64,000 nucleotides of DNA, taken from assembly GCF_004210375.1 (NCBI RefSeq), contig NC_134837.1:155847310-155911309 (forward strand), in the 5' to 3' direction. The first letter of the stretch is position 1. Every line of letters starts with the position of its first letter. Shown here in pieces: positions 36,400-50,149 of the stretch. This stretch comes from Tachypleus tridentatus. Taxonomy: Eukaryota > Arthropoda > Merostomata > Xiphosura > Limulidae. The position numbers and the translations under genes were made by a program. A model generated the notes under the pieces. The model worked only from the letters and a program-made list of their open reading frames with translations, did no database searches and was not told where the DNA came from.

Positions 36400-38980
36400 C
36401 GTTGGAAAGGGCTTTATGCAAGGTGTTCTGGATTGCATATGAACTTTTTCATTCAAAACCACCTCACCTGTTGTTTACTTAGTCAGACTCTTTAATGCAA
36501 CGTAAAGTGTTTCACACAACACTTAATTGGCGTGTACTTTCCTCTAAAAATGAACATTACACTAAATACAATTTCTATGAGCTCTCTCGACTTACTTAGG
36601 TCAAAAGTATGCATACGCATTTCGCTCAAAACCATATTCATAGCACTTTGCGACCACGCATTCAGACGTTTCTGCATCTTTAGCTAAGTTTGTCTTCATA
36701 ACTACTTTATTCACTTTAGCTACTTTTTTATTTACTACGTTTTTTCTTCGTTTCAACTATTAAAATTATCATACACTGACAGTTCATAACTGTTTCATAT
36801 TTTACCTTACTGTTTACTTTACATGTAGTTTATTAAATGAAGTTGTGTAGGTGTAGTTTTATTAAATAAATTTACGTGTAGGTGACTTTGTTTGTGTGAC
36901 TGCATAAAGTTTTTTTTTTTTGTCAAATAGATCAGTATTTATCGATCTGACACATAACACCTGTAAGAAAGCGTACATTAAATATGTGTGAAAATGATAG
37001 AATAAGGAAACTTCAAATTAAAGGCATGAAAAGCACCGCAAATGTTTTGCAGGTCGTAGCTAGTGTGCGTGTTGTGTAAAATTAATTTTTCCTAAAAGAA
37101 AGAGGTTACTTTGGTTTTCCTTTTGAGTTGGATAGCAAATTATGTGATATATTTCAATTTCACATTTACTGCATCAGTGGTAATATCTGACATCAGCTTT
37201 CTGTACTTTCGTGATGTGTTTAGTGGCAATAGAAATATTTGACGTGATTAATATTTTTTTTTTACGTTTCTTTAACTTTTACTCAATTGGCACAACCAAG
37301 ATAACAGAACTTAACTTACTTAGCAGTTTTGTTTCTTGGCTGTTAATAACAAAAGAATCAAGTTTTAAAAATTCTTTCAAACGTGTTTTGTGTGTGTATT
37401 ATCCATGATGAATATTTTATATATTATAATTTAATTATTTACAAATAAAAGAATTTCTTACACTTACTTTTTTGTAATAATATTTGCTAATATGGAAACT
37501 TTGTTATTTTAATTATAAATTTAGTACCTATTTCACTTATTTAAGTTATAACTAAACGAATTGGCATTGTATTTTTGAATGAAAAATTTAAGTTTTGCAC
37601 TGAAACTGTGATTAACTCTTATGAGTGAACGATTTGCACAGTTAGCAAGTTATTAATACAGCCTTCTAGATTATAATTTTTGTAATAAGTTGCTTTAAAC
37701 ATTATGGTGAAGTATCTTATAAATAACTAACGAAGCCCTCTGTTTATGTTTTGTGACTTATAAATGGGTAAAATGGTATTTATAAATGTGTTTATTAAAA
37801 ATATTTTTTTCTTCTTGTTGTGTGGAAAAACTTGAATTCAAATACTCTAAACCCTGTGTTTATTTTTAAAATGATTCTGTGTAAATAATTGATAATATAA
37901 TAGTTGATATTCGAAATTAAAACACTGGACTTAGTTTTGACTGCATTAAGATTGGAACTATTTAATTAGCATATAATTTCCTAAAGTTTATTTATCCAAT
38001 TTATATCTCTATATAAATTTTAGACAACTGAGAATATGAATATCAGTGTAGCCAGTAATAAGTTTTAATTATCGTAATTAATCACCTTAATTAATCACCT
38101 TAATTAAAATATCTTCTCATAAATTTAAAAACGAGTTGACAAAAGTCTAAGTCTGAAAATAAGAAACGTTCGTATTTTAGAAATCTGCTGAAACATTTCG
38201 TTTACATTCTTCACCATGTGGACTGAAAACATATTTTGACAACATCTGTGTGTAAGAGTAAATTCTCTAATGCTTTATATCTTAATATTTCTTAGATTAA
38301 GATGGTTTCACTGTATTTTTATCCACTACTTGTAATAATCATTGACGAGCATCGATTATCAAATTCAGTTTTTGTGAAGAGGCTGAACTTCAATAATGGA
38401 ATAAAATTCTGTTTTATTAACACTTTGTTGATTGTGATAAAGGAAAGAAAGGTACGCTTTTCAGAATAAATATTTTATACTTTTAATTATTGGAAGATGA
38501 TTGTATATCTGGTAAAGTAAGGTAAAATAGTCAAAAAGAAAGCTTTGTGATTGTCAAATTGATACAGAATTATGGAAGTTACTATTGTTTAAAGTATATT
38601 TTTCCACCTGACGTGGCATTATTTAGCAATGAAAAAATAAAGACCAAAGGTATTATTGGGGACACATTCCTCTAACATAGCAAGGAATTTAAAATTATTA
38701 AACACATTTTTAATGTAGTGAAATTACTAGAAGAAAGGTTTCATTTAGCCTCTGTGTTGTAGATGCAATCCTATTATGTAAATATGGTGAGGTTGAAGAG
38801 GTGACAACGTATTTCAATTACTGTTAAAGGGTGTTTAAGCTGTTACATGTATGTGATGGTTTCCTGTTTATAAAATATTTTAATAACTTCCATGTCTGCC
38901 ACTCAATAAATACATTCGTATAAGATATTGTGTATAAATATCAAGCGTTTGTGTGATATATATACTGCTTTCTTGAACGG
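36400..38980. other. AT-rich non-coding stretch, nothing recognised
   Basis: The longest open frame, 36677-36492 (minus, 61 codons), has no recognised domain. A short direct repeat (taattaatcacct twice) lies near 38078-38103. Confidence 0.5.
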
Positions 38981-39029
38981 GTTTTAGTTCTCTGTAGAAC
39001 CAACTGGGAGGTCTGGGTGCACTCTCGAC

Positions 39030-39272
39030 TTGTGTATGTACTGTCTTGCTAACACGGAGACACGCAAAACTAAAAAATCTGGAATATACAAATTAGCGCC
39101 ATTTCTTGGTAGACGTATTTTTAATGGAAGGTATAACACTCGTTGCCAAACGACAGAGAAACTGGGAAATTGTTTCAAAAGTTACGAACACAAAATCATA
39201 TTAGATAAAGACCTTTGGTCATTTTCAAGCGATGTAAAACATATGAACTTGTTCGTTTTAAAAGAAATGTAA
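39030..39272 (+). other. Unassigned 80-codon ORF
   Basis: ATG-initiated and ending TAA, with a basic composition (TRKTKKSGIYKLAPFLGRRI). No domain or family was recognised. An overlapping minus-strand frame (39178-38984) is also open, so neither is convincing. The flanking sequence to 40770 shows no gene. Confidence 0.15.
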
Positions 39273-40784
39273 CAAGAGTCCTTGCAACTTAATTTAATAA
39301 ATCGTGTAATTTTTATGTGTATATATTTTATTACCTCATTTTGCGTGCATGTCCTGATTGGATAACGTTTTCCATTTTGCTTTAATCAGCCTTTGGCCTA
39401 GAGAAATTACACCACTTTGCATAACCTGTAGTTAGGTGGATAATAGAGTGCTTGAAAGTTTGTACTGAAACTGACAAACAAGCAACCATAACAAGTGTAT
39501 TGTCAACGTGTCATATATACTATAAACAGTGGCTGAATGAAGCTTTGCGAAGCGAAGGCAGCAACATCACTAGTAGTTAGTTTCCTTTGTTTGGTGACAT
39601 GCGCTATTGTGTCATCTGTTGAAGAGAGTTTCTGTATTTTAGGTGGTAGGTGGGATAAAAGGCGCGCACTGTTGAAGCTTATGATGTTATGTTAGCGGTG
39701 CTTCTTGGAATAAGATCAAATGGTGCTAGTTTTATTTATTTACTTTCAAGTACTGAATATGATTTATAATAACTTTCTTATACATATCCCTAGTAGACTT
39801 TTCGATGTATAATTCTGAAACACAAACGCCTGAAAGGAATTTACTGTTTTTGAATAATATTATTGTACATCATTGTTAGGTAATATAATGTGTTTATATT
39901 ATCAGTACATATTGTTGAATTATTGGTTATTAAACAATGCTTTTATTATTTAACAAACTATCATGCTGCTTTGTAAAGAATTGTTGCCAGCATTTTATTT
40001 AAAATATTAAGCTTTATTAGCTCGTTGTCATGATCGGTTTTACCATTCACATTGTTACCATAGTCCAATAGTGAACCATACACATTGTTCTATAACTAAG
40101 ATTTATGCTGTTAGCGGTTATTTCTATAACACTTAATTGGATATTTCTTATAATACTGAATTGAAAACATTTTAAATATGTAAAAGTTTATACTGAGAAG
40201 TAGGGTCATGGTATAAATATAAACAGGCGGATGTGATTCATACGATTCTACTATAATCTTCTTTGCATGTAAATCTACTTTCACGCTTGGGGTATAATGC
40301 TTCGAAACAACAAGACGTAAGACTGGTCTCTAAGAAGTTAACGTGAGTACTTTAATGAGCGTTAACGTAGATTTTAGTATATTATAACTCACGGATGTGC
40401 TCGGATTTCACTCGGTAGTTAGTTGAGTACTTGTAATTGAAGCGTGTATGATAGTCTTGCTTCACTTTCCTCTGTTTGTCCGGCTCTAAAACAAGCATAG
40501 TTTGAAGCCGATTTTTTATTAAAGGGAAATTTAAAGATATACAAAATCTTTGAATTGTCATTCTTCGACTGTCAGTCTACTGAGTTTTGAGTCCACAGTC
40601 ATTTGTTAAAGATAAATATTTTCACATTAGGTCAAAAGTTGTTAGTAAGTATCGCAAAGGACTTTTAATTGACTTTTTCGATTTAATTATATTAAATTAT
40701 AACAGAGCTGCGCTTACACGTGAGAAAAGGCTTTACTAGAGACTGACTTTTATATAGTGTGTTAATGAGATTAGTAATACCAAA

Positions 40785-40907
40785 GCCTCCCGCTAGTACA
40801 GCGGTATGTCTTCGGATTTACAACGCTAAAATCAGGGGTTCGATTCCCCTCGGTGGGCTGAGCAGATAGCCCTATGTGGCTTTGCTGTAAGAAACACAAA
40901 CACACAC
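40785..40907 (+). mobile_element. SINE group B with 12-bp TSD
   Basis: Complete Val-like head with A-box side (tagtacagcggtatgtc) and an intact B-box (ggggttcgattcccc), a short tail block (atagccctatgtggctttgc) and a CA-rich end. The direct repeat agtaataccaaa at 40773-40784 and 40908-40919 is perfect. Confidence 0.95.
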
Positions 40908-40919
40908 AGTAATACCAAA

Positions 40920-42250
40920 TTAATGCAGTTTGTTTAGGTACTTCTTTATTATTAATGATAACTGAATGTACATAAAGTCATTTGGAAACACTTAACTATA
41001 TCTATCTTTGTGTAAAAACTATATCTGAGCTGTTAGTTTTAATAGTTGATTTTATCCGGGTAAACGTTTTTCCTTTAAAATTTAAACTAATGTTTTACTA
41101 GATCATATACTGATTGAAACTTTTTTTTTCTTTGCACTCAAATTAAAATAACTGTAGGGAAGAATTTTCAAGTCTACGGTTGAAACAAGGTATCTAAAAT
41201 ATGAAACTAGGGTCAATATTAAAAATTGACGAAAATAAACAAAAAAAATGCACCTAATTTAGCTTAATCAATAAGATTTGTGAGCAAGTGTGACGTAGCG
41301 TGTTTCACAGTTTCTTTGTTGCTTTGTGTAGTAACGAATTCAGTTAACGTATTCTAAGTAACTATTTAGTGTAACAGCTCAAAAGCTGGTTATTGAAAGT
41401 TTTATTGTCTTCATGAGTGTTATGTTTTGACCTTTTAACAAGTTTCTTAACAACCTTCGTTGTGAGATGTGCTTTATCTTCGCTAATTCTTTTGTGTTCA
41501 ACTGTTAAGTTGTTTTAAGTATTTTCACTCGCTTAGGTATCCCAAGTGTAACTTTTTGAGCAGTGTTAAAAGCTACAAAAAGAATTTCCGACGATAGGGC
41601 AGATTATTTATTATTTATATTGTTTGTTTTTTTATGCGAATCCTTATGTCGCTATCGCTTTATTTTGTATTATGAACTAAATCCATCATGCTGTTAAAAA
41701 GTGAAATTTTATATTTTTGTTTCATTACGTATATTTGTATAATATTCTTCCAGCGGGATTAGAAAAAAAAACAAAAAACAAGCTTCATGATATGAGAAAT
41801 GATGGGTGACCTTGGTTGTGTTTTGACGTCATCGAGAAGTGAAAACAAGAAATGTGTTTGTACCTTTTTTGTAGCCTCGGCGCCAGAGAGTCGGTGTGTG
41901 TATATAGGCGGAACCTTAATGTACTGTAACAGAGATGGATTTGAGGTTTCTTCTATAAATTTTACTAACTCGACCACTGTGAAATAATGTGAGATATTAT
42001 ACTTTATATTCGTGTTTGCCCACTGTTTCCAGATATAACTTCCAAGTCATGGACGTTTTGTAATTTATGTGCACTAATTGTACGTAACTGCAACTTACGC
42101 AAATCGAACTTGACACACGATCGTGGCAATTTTATTACAACTGTATGGTATTGACAATTTCAAACAACGTACCTTAAGGCTTAAAACTGTATATAACTTG
42201 GAAGAATAATTTATAAAACTTGAAAGATTAAAGATAACATAAAACTTTCT
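40920..42250. other. Transposon-poor non-coding stretch
   Basis: No mobile-element signature seen. Two overlapping short open frames near 41759-41987 on opposite strands show no domain. Confidence 0.5.
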
Positions 42251-42256
42251 CATTTT

Positions 42257-42270
42257 GTTGCCTTGGCAAC
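42257..42270. promoter_or_regulatory. RFX X-box-like perfect palindrome
   Basis: GTTGCCTTGGCAAC is a symmetric pair of RFX half-sites (GTTGCC / GGCAAC), close to the canonical X-box. It lies about 400 bases upstream of the short ORF at 42663. Confidence 0.5.
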
Positions 42271-42662
42271 CCATCGGAATATTTTGTTTATCGCTTGGAG
42301 TTAAGAAAGTGCGTGGTCACTCAACTGTCTCGTGCTTATATTCACTATGTCGTCAGGACTGTTAAACATTGGTTCTTTGTTATCTTCTTGTAATATGTCA
42401 CTGTACGTTGCTGACGTATTGTAAATATACGAAGATGTTCTTAAAAGTAAATAAAATATTAATATTTAGTGTTTGCTTGTTGAAACAGTGAATTCTCATA
42501 TTGGATCTTCATTGGTGCACACCTCCACACTGAAAATAATAATTATTAGAAACGATTAGCTGGTTAAAATGGCATATTTGTTTCACATAAATCAAATGTG
42601 CTTTAATACCTAAACCAAAGAGTCCGCGAAGCAGGAATCTCAGTTCTCGACACCGTTCGACT

Positions 42663-42773
42663 ATGTTTGCTGGTCTTGTTTGGAATATTAAACGGTTGTT
42701 CAGAGCAGATGGAAAGCGAGATATAACTTTACAGGATGAAATTCGTCATGCCTGCCTGCTGGCACCAGCTTAA
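42663..42773 (+). other. Unassigned short ORF (36 codons), possible exon or uORF
   Basis: The ATG at 42663-42665 opens a 36-residue frame (MFAGLVWNIKRLF ... TLQDEIRHACLLAPA) ending TAA 42771-42773. The same frame is open upstream to 42591, giving about 60 codons. Composition is balanced and richer in GC than the flanks, unlike the spurious AT-rich frames nearby. No family was recognised. It could be a 5' exon, an upstream ORF or chance. Confidence 0.25.
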
Positions 42774-42779
42774 CATACG

Positions 42780-44990
42780 TTAAGATATTTTTTTTTCCAG
42801 GTGTGTAGATTTACGTAAGAATTTGGAAAGGTCACATTCTTTGGTGAATAGGGTTGAATTCTATATGCTATTCCGAATATCAGAACTTTCGGTTACTAAT
42901 GTTTTCTTAACGTAAGTTTACACGTGTTTTTTAATAGTTTTCTGAAAGACAGTTATAATATAACTTGCACAGCTACTTGTAATAACAGTATCATGTTTGT
43001 CATGCAACATACATTCACGTCTTCCTGTAGAACTTCAAAGTGAGAAATACGTGCTGTTAATGCCTCGCATTCAAAATAAATCGTGCACAGCTTGAGTTAA
43101 AATAGATCATTATATCCACATATGTATTGCATTACTACACTGATAATTTTTTACTCTCGTGAAGTAACGTGAGAACGTGATATAAAGACTCATTAACGTT
43201 TCCTGGATTACCTGTGTTTAAACTGTGACTGAAATGAATTACTTGTAATGTACTATAAAGTTTTAATCTGTCTATCTATATGTATACGAGTCTTACAGGT
43301 CAGGAAAAGTCAGTGATTTTTATATTTTGCGTTCTAGACAGTTAAAACAAAACTTGTATAAAAGAAACTATGCGTGGCAATGCATAATATTGGTAATTTA
43401 TAGAGAACAAAAGGATTTGTAAAAGTTGATATAAGAAATATTGAAGTACGAAATGTTTGAGTGACAGTGACTAACAATATGACGTGTACGGGTTTTCCTC
43501 TAATTTAGTACTACGTTATCCACGAGTCTTTGCAAAAACAGTTGAACTTAAACCAGTGAATAACTGAATTCGTCATGTTTATCTAATAATCTGTCGTTTA
43601 ATGTACCGGATATCTGAGTAATATATTAGGAAAAATTACTGTTGATCAAATGACAAACAGGATGAAAGAAACAGGAAGGTATAAATATTCAAGGTTTGAC
43701 AGAACTGTATTCATACTTTTGATTTGGTTTTGAAAGTACGAGCTTTCTAACCACTGTATATTCGAATTTTAACTATTATGGAGATTGTATAGTGCTAGTC
43801 TGGTTGAGTGTGGATAGTGTGTGGGTGTTTGTAATTGTGTTTAAATCCAAGGGCTATACCAAAATCAAAAGAATGTGGATACTTTTACTAAACGTCTTAC
43901 TTAGTAGCAGTTAATGTAATAAGTTAGATGATGTAAGAACAAAATGAAAAACTCGGAACTAGAATGGTGTACAGCTGTAACACTAAAAAGAATGTTTGAG
44001 CTCAATAACATTCGTGCCTGTGCCAAGTATCGTGGCCTCCACGTGTACGATTGAACGCCATAATTGCATAGAATTATAATACAGCTGTAAATATTATGGA
44101 TGCTTCATCAACAGGTTCATTTCTGAGTGTGACGTGCACTCTATGTGTAATTAGAATTTACAACGTAGCTATTTCTTAGCATAATCTGGTAATTATCAAA
44201 ACTTGCGTAAGCCTGAAAATAATTGTGTATTGTGATCGATCAGTTAATATACAGCTAATTATGTTACTTGTGGTTAATTCAAATATTTTAATAATTCGAT
44301 ACATATGGATTCGTTACGAACAGTTTCAAAAGCAAGTACGAAAATAATGCAACGTGCTTTGGATCAGTAGATGATGTCGTTAACACGTGCACGGTTTCAT
44401 AGATCTTGGAAATATGTTTACTGCACGTAAGCACAACAGAAAATATTTCTTCGATACATGAGAAGGTACTTCTTAGAGGATATTTCCTTTTGCGATAATA
44501 GACCTGTTCTTTCAGTGTATTCCAAGTCGAAAAGTAATAATAACAAGTATTAAAATCTATGGTGTCCGTTTATTTTAATAACGTTTCTGTGATTTACATT
44601 AAAACTAAAATACTTACACTATCATAAGTAAATGTATAAACTGCCTTTACTGTGTATGTTCTGATGAAGTATCGGTAATTTTATAACTTTCCAAGATGGC
44701 ATTTAAGCAAACTGTGACGTTTTAACATACAGCTTGTCGTGTCTCACTGAACAATACTTGAATAATTTGTTGTAATTTCATACATCATTATACATAATAG
44801 TTCAATGATACATTACAACCAGAAATGAAATGGATGAATGGTAAGGGAATAAGATATTTTGATCTGGGAAAGCCAGATTATTTGATTCTGCCTAAGGTAT
44901 TAGGTATTTTGTATATGTAGTTATGTCATTCAGTCTGATGAGACACAGGACCTGTACTTACAAATTTTGCTGAGCACTGCTAATCGGCTT
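42780..44990. other. Non-coding stretch, nothing recognised
   Basis: No domain-bearing open frame and no mobile-element copy recognised by eye. Confidence 0.5.
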
Positions 44991-45042
44991 TATTTACTTC
45001 ACGTGATCAAAGCAGTATGTCCAATGGGATTTTAACCCGTTG

Positions 45043-45056
45043 GTTGCCATAGTAAC
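45043..45056. promoter_or_regulatory. RFX X-box-like site flanked by CCAAT boxes
   Basis: GTTGCCATAGTAAC fits the RFX X-box. CCAATGGG at 45021-45028 and the reversed CCAAT (ATTGG, 45057-45061) bracket it within about 40 bases. RFX and NF-Y sites are known to work together in some promoters. Whether this pair does so here is inference. Confidence 0.45.
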
Positions 45057-45069
45057 ATTGGCTTGCAAT

Positions 45070-46920
45070 AGTATACTTTACTTGACTTTTGTGAGATGTG
45101 AGTGTATTGATCAACTAGTCTCCGTCACAGACCTAAAGATTTACAGAGACCTTCTAGGTGACAGGCAGACTTAATCTAAACATTAACTTGCTTTATCAAA
45201 CTTAAAAGGGTTAGTTTCTTTTATTTTTAAATATGCGCACATATTAAAGTAATTTTTATTAAGGGTACACAAGTCTCGTAATAATTTATTCAGAACGTTT
45301 ACTTTGTGTTTATTCTTTTTTTGTGCAACTTTTAATTTTGAACACTCAAGAATAATGACATCATGACAACGGTAACAGTCTTGAATAGTTAGACTTGCTG
45401 GAATATCAATTTTAGATATAAATTGTGTTGTAGCTTTTGTTGTATTTGGTTTTAGAAGAACGGATGGGGCTTGGGGGGATTCAAAATAGTCTTAAATTAC
45501 ACTCTTGATCGTTTGCTCATTGATTTACTGTATAAACGAGAGAGAATCTTCAGTAGCTTCGGTACTTGAAATTCGTTAAATAGGGCTATATTAAATTAAT
45601 CTATGCGACCTTTGTTTCCCTTTTTATTAGCTATGTATTTGTGCGCCAGGAATACTAAACGTGGGGCGCGCTTATACCCGATTCGTTTTTATTACTTATC
45701 AGGATCCTACCAACCTACCCTTACACTGAAATTATTTTAGGTAGGATTAGAATACATTATTGTATGAGACCTCGAGCCTGATCAAATACATCAGTTGAAA
45801 GGATTTTACCTTCTGAGTGGAAAATTGTAATTAGATCTCAAATCGGTCAAGAGATGACGCAGCCTATGAGCTGAAATTGTGTACTTGAAAAACGCAGAGC
45901 CATTTCATGAGCCGTTATGCCGCGGCTACAAATGTTTAACGTCTAATACTGATGTTGCTAAATTGTCAGTAAAGATGTTTGTGTTTGAATCTTTGTTTGT
46001 GATACACCCACGCACGCACACACTTGATAACTTAGACATGAAATATGTATGATTGAAATACAAAATCCCATTCAAAAATTTGAACAGGAAATGTATTTTT
46101 CCAACCTTAGAATAATCAAAGATTTATTGACTCATTGTAAGTTAGTGCATAATAGTGCGATGCACGTCCTGATGTAGAAGGGTTGGAAACATTATACGAG
46201 ACGACCTAGGTTTTATGACGTTCAACCTCAAATTCTAAAGTTTGTTAAGCTATGTTATTCCATCAGAATAACGTGAGCGTCTTTCATAAGAAAATATTGC
46301 ACTGTTTATTTTTTATTTGTTTTTGCAATAACTTTTCTTTCGAAAAGGAAAAACCCAGAAGATTTTTTTATATGTTTGAGAGTTTAAGGAATTTAAACAG
46401 TTTGTTCAGAATATTATGGTATTTTATTACAAATTTTATCGCAAACGTTTTCCTGATTTATTTTTTCAAGTACTGAAATTAAGTATACAGTTTTTTAAAA
46501 TTCTTCCTAATTTCTATATCAGTGCTTAACAAATAAAAAATCTCGTTTTTATTTCGTACGTTTGGTTTAGTCTTTTTCACGTGACCTCTAAACAACAAAT
46601 GTAAGCCGCAGTCGTTCTGAAGAGTTACACTGGAATTACATACTTAGTTGGGCTATATGTATAATATAGGTTTCTTTCTTTATATAAATTTAGTATATGA
46701 TTCCATATTAATTCTTTGTGCTGGGTATGTGCGTTTTTTAAACGTAGCACGTGATCAAGAAGTCAGTTCAGTTGTTTTGGTTTCTGTTTCATTCTCAAAT
46801 ATAGATTATACCTGTTACCGCCTAAAGGACACTGCTATGATCGACCCCTGTATAAGGCTAGAGCAATTTTCTTTCCTGGTGGCATAGTAGTATCTGGAGG
46901 TCACACCCCTGCCAGTATGA
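45070..46920. other. Non-coding stretch, nothing recognised
   Basis: The open frames at 46252-46476 and 46648-46887 are Phe/Ile-rich readings of AT-rich DNA and are not credible genes. Confidence 0.5.
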
Positions 46921-46936
46921 AATGAGAATGAGCAAT

Positions 46937-47242
46937 CAGTGATGTCGAGAAACCCCACTTGTAGAGAAATATATGTGTAAAAACGGCTCGTTTCGGTTGA
47001 GAAAATATTTTACGTAGAGGAGCGAACAACGTTTCGACCTTCTTCGGTCATCGTCAGGTTCACAAAGGAGGTAACTGACCCGGAAGCTGACCACATGTTT
47101 GGAAGGGGTTGTGTAACTGAGTGTTGGAATGTAGAGGGCGGTGTTAGATGTTTGAATATATATATAATATTAAGATCGAAACGTTGTTCGCTCCTCTACT
47201 TAAAATATTTTCTCAACCCAAACGAGCCGTTTTTACATAGAT
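46937..47242. mobile_element. Fold-back element (MITE-like) with 64-bp arms and 10-bp TSD
   Basis: The arms at 46978-47041 and 47172-47235 are inverted copies with 3 mismatches in 64 bases, separated by a 130-base spacer. The likely element is slightly longer, bounded by the direct repeat aatgagcaat at 46927-46936 and 47243-47252. No open frame is present, so mobilisation would depend on proteins supplied elsewhere. The element interrupts the 5' end of a diverged SINE. Confidence 0.8.
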
Positions 47243-47498
47243 AATGAGCAATGCCTTCGTGTTAAAGCACTTGACTTGTTATCTGAGGGTCGATTTGACT
47301 CCCATCACCGAACATGTTCGCTCTTTCAACCGCGAGGCATTATAATGTTACGGCCAATTATACTATTTATTGGTAAAGAATACGTTAAAAATGATGGAGA
47401 CTAGCTGTCTTTCATCTAGCTTATCACTTTTAAATTATGGACAGGTAACGCAGATAGCCATCGAGTAGTTTTGTGAGAAATTCAAAACAAAGAAAGAA
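47243..47498 (+). mobile_element. SINE group A, diverged
   Basis: Head (gtgttaaagcacttgac, ctgagggtcgatttgactcc) and body (attataatgttacggccaat, aacgcagatagcc) are recognisable, ending aattcaaaacaaag. Its 5' end is cut by the fold-back element. Confidence 0.75.
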
Positions 47499-47499
47499 A

Positions 47500-50140
47500 C
47501 AGCGAGAATAATCAGTAACAAAATATCACAGTAGCGCTAAGTAAATTCGAAATTTTGTTTTCGATCTTGAATAGTTAATCTGATTCCGATTGTTATTCAG
47601 TTTTTGACTCTGTGAAGAAGCAACAAAGTTAAGCGAGTGCATTAACAGTGTTTTATTCTTTTAAGCTTTCAGCAAAGATTGTGTTTTTAATGTATTATAC
47701 TTTGCCTGCAGTACAATCATTTCTTAGGTTTGAAGTAGGATGCTACAACATTCTGCTCCGTAATGTCTTATTTATCTAAATATCCTGCTTAGAGGACGTA
47801 TCCAGTGTAGCTCCTGAGTTAATTCGGTTAATCTAAATAAACAATGTAATCATGGTTCAAACAACGATATGAGAAGAGGACGGAAGGATTAATAGTGAAA
47901 AAATGAACAAAAACACAGAAGAAAAGTTAATAATTACAGTAGTAGTTTGTATGTGAGCTCTTTACATCATTGTAAATGTTGAAAATTGACTTTGATATAA
48001 TTTTCCTTTTTCTACAGATGAACAAAATATGATTCATTTTTGATGAACAATTTGAATTCATCTGTAAAGAGCAGCGTCTCTAACTTTTACCAGTCCTTTT
48101 TCAACTTTTCGCTTTGGTGACCTCTTTTCAGCAGCGGTTTTCGTTGTTAGTCTAATAGAGAACATACCCTAACATATTTAATATAAATTAGATTTTCTGT
48201 TCCCTCAAACGGCTATTTCTACTGTTAAAAATATCAGTATCACGCATTCTCCTTGAATCTCAAATACAGATCCAACTGAAAAATGGTGTTTTGTCGCAGT
48301 TTTTTACACGAGTGCCCTTGACCAGCCAAAACTTTGATTTTTATACGTTTCTCATGTAATATTTGAAACGTGGGAGCCATCAACAGAAGTTTTATAGTGA
48401 TGTGGTACTTTTTGGTTTATTTTATTACAAATAATAACAGTACAAGCTATCAACGCGTGACTATACTCAATTGAATTTAATTTTCACACGATAGAATGGT
48501 ATTTCCGTAGTATTTGCCGTGCAATAACCCTTCAATATTTTGCAACCTTTTCAAAATTACGTTCAGTACAGTAAACAATGTAATATTTCAAACTGCTTTT
48601 CTATTGTTCAGTAAAAAAAAATATTTTTTCTTAATTTTAATAATATGATGTTCATACTTCTTCCTTTGTTAAAAATGTTTTTGAAATAAAGCAGGTTAAT
48701 AATAATATTTTTAACAGTATGCGGGATTTCCGGAAACGTTCTTCTCAAACAAAACAGTTTAGTTCTCTCAGTAGAGACAAAAGAAATTATTGTACGTGAG
48801 TGTAAGAAGTTGATTTCTTTAGTATCACGAACTGAAATTATTTTGTTTTAAATACAATTAAATCATTATGTTAAATTTACATCAGGCTTCAGTTTGTCAG
48901 TTCTGTTTTGTAGACTTCAGAGATCACGTATGGAAGCTATATTATGTGTCAGTTGTTGTACAGCGTTGCTTTATTATTATGCATTGGATGTAACACGTGA
49001 AACAGTATCATATCTCAAATATAAATGTAAATCCTATCGTGTTTCAGCTGTCATATATAGGTATATCATGCTCAAAGTGTTATATTTATATAAAATCTAA
49101 GGTGCGCAATAAATTTATATCGTGTTTGAAATTTAGTAAACTACCTCAAATATTATGTAGTAATTATTCATGAAACTTTTTAAAAAGGTAATTTATGTTA
49201 TGTTCAAGCATCTTTTTTGATGCAATAGATAGAATTGAAAATGCCTTCCAATTCTGGACATATTTATGGATACACGTTGGAAACTTCAGAATGGAAAGTA
49301 TACACAAGTAGGATTTGTTTATATAGTGAGTTGTATAAAAAATGATTTTCTCAATTGTAGGCATCAGAATTATGCGGAACGAACGCTTGTGTTTTATATA
49401 AGTGCACATTAAATTTTTATCTCATCTTTTTACTCAGTGGTTTCACAATACACCCGAATTGGAAAGGTCATACATTCAACCGCTGTGAACCTTTCCCATG
49501 ACCTAGTGTCAGTGAAACATGAGCCTTATGTGGTCACTAAAATATTTTCACTTCGGTTCACGAGGATCCAGCTGGTAATGTGAACTTCAGAAGGGAGTGA
49601 GGACAGGTCGCCAAGCTTACTTCAGTTGAAACAGAACTTAAGAAGAAAACTTCTTTCGCTTTCCAGGTTCAAAGTCAAAACCTTTTGTGTCCACGTGGCC
49701 TTACGAATTTCCTCAACAAAACTGTTGGCTTATCAGTAGTAACATCACTAAACATACAAGTAGCACTTTGATTGTATCTTCTATAAGAAGAAAATACTTT
49801 ATCACAAATAATCGCGTGTGTTACTTTCTAGCACCCCCTCGTGGTCAAACTTGACTTATTGTCCAGGATGCTACAGGATAAGAAAGGCGTGACTGAAGAT
49901 CTGTTTTACTGTTTTGTAGTTTACAAGAAGCGATTAATCTTTCCAGTTCTTTTCATGTTCCTCTTTGTTGTCTGTGTGAAAAAGTAAAAAAAGGCAAGGT
50001 TTAGAGTTAACCAATACAGTAATAATACGATCTTAAAGTAAGGAGTTTCGAAAGTATTTGGAATACGTATACAAGTAAGCTAAAACGCAAGCAATTTTGT
50101 TGGATTAAGTAGGAAATAGACGGAAACTAACTACAAAAGA
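47500..50140. other. Non-coding stretch, nothing recognised
   Basis: Short AT-rich frames only (for example 48894-49100 plus and 49409-49164 minus). The slightly GC-richer part at 49440-49740 was read on both strands without finding a family. Confidence 0.5.
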
Positions 50141-50149
50141 AACACTTAT

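Noticed and set aside
42787-42815. Splice-like pair after a pyrimidine tract (ttttccag ... gtaaga)
   Set aside because: The enclosed segment is only about 14 nt and contains an in-frame stop in one reading; too weak.
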